DNA from: Patescibacteria group bacterium
GTDB lineage: Bacteria; Patescibacteriota; Gracilibacteria; UBA1369; LOWO2-01-FULL-3
Assembly (NCBI GenBank): GCA_018818755.1
Contig: JAHIRL010000081.1
Coordinates: forward strand, 1-6,043
Length of the DNA: 6,043 bases
Direction of reading: 5' to 3'
A program made the translations under genes and the position numbers. This document shows positions 5,316 to 6,043 of the stretch, piece after piece (position 1 is the stretch's first letter; the number at the start of each line of letters is the position of its first letter). Below the pieces are notes generated by a model. The model was not told where the DNA came from, did no database searches, and saw nothing but the letters and a program-made list of their open reading frames with translations.

Positions 5316-6043
5316 ATGCAAATTTTAAAGAAAATGGCTGTGATGGCTGTTTTGATGGTGTTAATGGTCACCGTGAATGTTTCGCAGGCTTATGTGATGC
5401 CAAGAGCGAAATTGATTTCGACGCAAGCACTGACTTATGGGGAGTCTGTTGATTGGATGCTTGAAAAGGGCTATGCCAAGGGTTATGCCAATGGAGATTT
5501 TGGTGAGGATAATTGTGTGAATAGGGCTGAATTTTTAAAAATGCTTTTTGAGGCATTTGAGTATGATGAGAAGGCAATGGAGGCGCCACTTTTTAAGGAT
5601 GTGCCAGCGGATGCCTGGTTTGCGCCATATATCAAAACTGCAAGGGCTAGGGGGCTTATAAATGGTTATTCGGATGGAAGTTTTAAGCCTGGACAATGTG
5701 TGAATCGGGCTGAGGCGGCAAAGATTGCTTTGACTTTGTATTACGGAGGCAAGCTAGTTGATTCTGGGGATAATTACACATATTTTGAAGATATTGATAA
5801 AAATTCTTGGTATTTCCCATATCTTAAGCAGGCTTTTAATTTGAAGGCTGTTGGTCTTGATCATGTGGAGGATGTGAATTATTCGACCTACTTTAAGCCG
5901 GGGGAGGGGATGACTCGCAAGGAGGTTGCGGAGATGTTGTTTAGACTTAGGACTATTCAGGATAATTTTGCTGTTGAATATGAGGAGGGAATGGCTCCAA
6001 AGGCCGAGATGAGAGCGAATGATGTGGTGATGCAGACTGAGAG
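5316..6043 (+). CDS. Secreted SLH-domain protein, 3' end beyond the window
   Basis: The first 242 residues of a longer protein are visible. Residues 1-25 are a signal peptide: QILKK, a hydrophobic core (about 7-22) and a likely cut after SQA (23-25). Three S-layer homology repeats follow. The first (about 44-82) is incomplete, with GYANGDFGEDNCVNRAEF (56-73) but no clear leading F-x-D-V segment. The second (about 92-142) is complete, with LFKDVPADAWFAPYI (92-106), GLINGYSDGSFKPGQ (113-127) and VNRAE (129-133). The third (about 157-212) has YFEDIDKNSWYFPYL (156-170) and a degenerate MTRKE (199-203). SLH triplets bind secondary cell-wall polymers, often pyruvylated, and hold proteins on the cell surface. 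The effector part would lie after residue 212, where an acidic linker begins, and is cut off. No stop codon occurs before the edge. The gene's position after the membrane protease suggests an envelope role but does not prove a link. Confidence 0.9.
   Translation, partial: MQILKKMAVMAVLMVLMVTVNVSQAYVMPRAKLISTQALTYGESVDWMLEKGYAKGYANGDFGEDNCVNRAEFLKMLFEAFEYDEKAMEAPLFKDVPADAWFAPYIKTARARGLINGYSDGSFKPGQCVNRAEAAKIALTLYYGGKLVDSGDNYTYFEDIDKNSWYFPYLKQAFNLKAVGLDHVEDVNYSTYFKPGEGMTRKEVAEMLFRLRTIQDNFAVEYEEGMAPKAEMRANDVVMQTE

Noticed and set aside
5021..5589. Two open frames on the - strand (5021-5371 and 5368-5589) across the PrsW end and the SLH gene start
   Set aside because: Both oppose well-supported coding sequence (the protease C-terminus, the signal peptide and SLH repeat 1) and show no domain.
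1..6043. Alternative genetic code with UGA as glycine
   Set aside because: TGA acts as the stop for four genes (antitoxin, 424-aa protein, 174-aa protein and PrsW) at sensible family lengths, and each is followed closely by a new promoter or gene.
1..6043. CRISPR array, insertion sequence or phage genes
   Set aside because: No regularly spaced repeats, no terminal inverted repeats and no transposase, integrase or phage protein was seen.

Overview
The window is a gene-dense, AT-rich bacterial segment with every supported gene on the + strand. Several traits suggest a Patescibacteria/CPR-type genome, possibly Peregrinibacteria: mostly short SD-less leaders, a strongly G/T-biased coding strand, an SLH-domain surface protein with NRAE-type motifs, and proteins with little recognisable homology. 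This placement is an inference from style and was not tested with a marker gene. Four of the seven complete genes end in TGA, so the Gly-recoded UGA of Absconditabacteria/Gracilibacteria is unlikely.

Layout. (1) Positions 1-28 are the 3' end of a tRNA gene. (2) Positions 42-637 hold a type II toxin-antitoxin pair: a RelB/DinJ-like ribbon-helix-helix antitoxin followed 3 nt later by a RelE/YafQ-like mRNA interferase. (3) Positions 681-2008 hold a good promoter and a 424-aa cytosolic protein. Its C-terminal half has spaced His/Glu/His motifs like those of the EreA/ChaN/TraB-like group. It is visibly more AT-rich than the genes after it. (4) Positions 2061-3197 hold another good promoter and two small, mostly helical orphan proteins of 174 and 175 aa. 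(5) Positions 3258-5262 hold an AI-2E/PerM-family membrane protein and, 1 nt later, a PrsW-family intramembrane metalloprotease. (6) From 5316 to the window edge is a secreted protein with three SLH repeats, cut off at its 3' end.

The first half is accessory in character (tRNA end, toxin-antitoxin pair, orphan genes). The second half concerns the envelope: a multi-pass transporter-like protein coupled to a membrane protease, then an exported cell-wall-binding protein. The two clearest promoters (681-708 and 2061-2088) share one layout: a -35 box, a 16-bp spacer and a TGn-extended -10, placed about 25 nt before an ATG that lacks a Shine-Dalgarno sequence. No gap between genes exceeds about 110 bases. 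I see no CRISPR array, insertion sequence or convincing intrinsic terminator.

The best candidates for something undescribed are the 424-aa protein and the two tandem orphan genes. I cannot show that they form a defined system.
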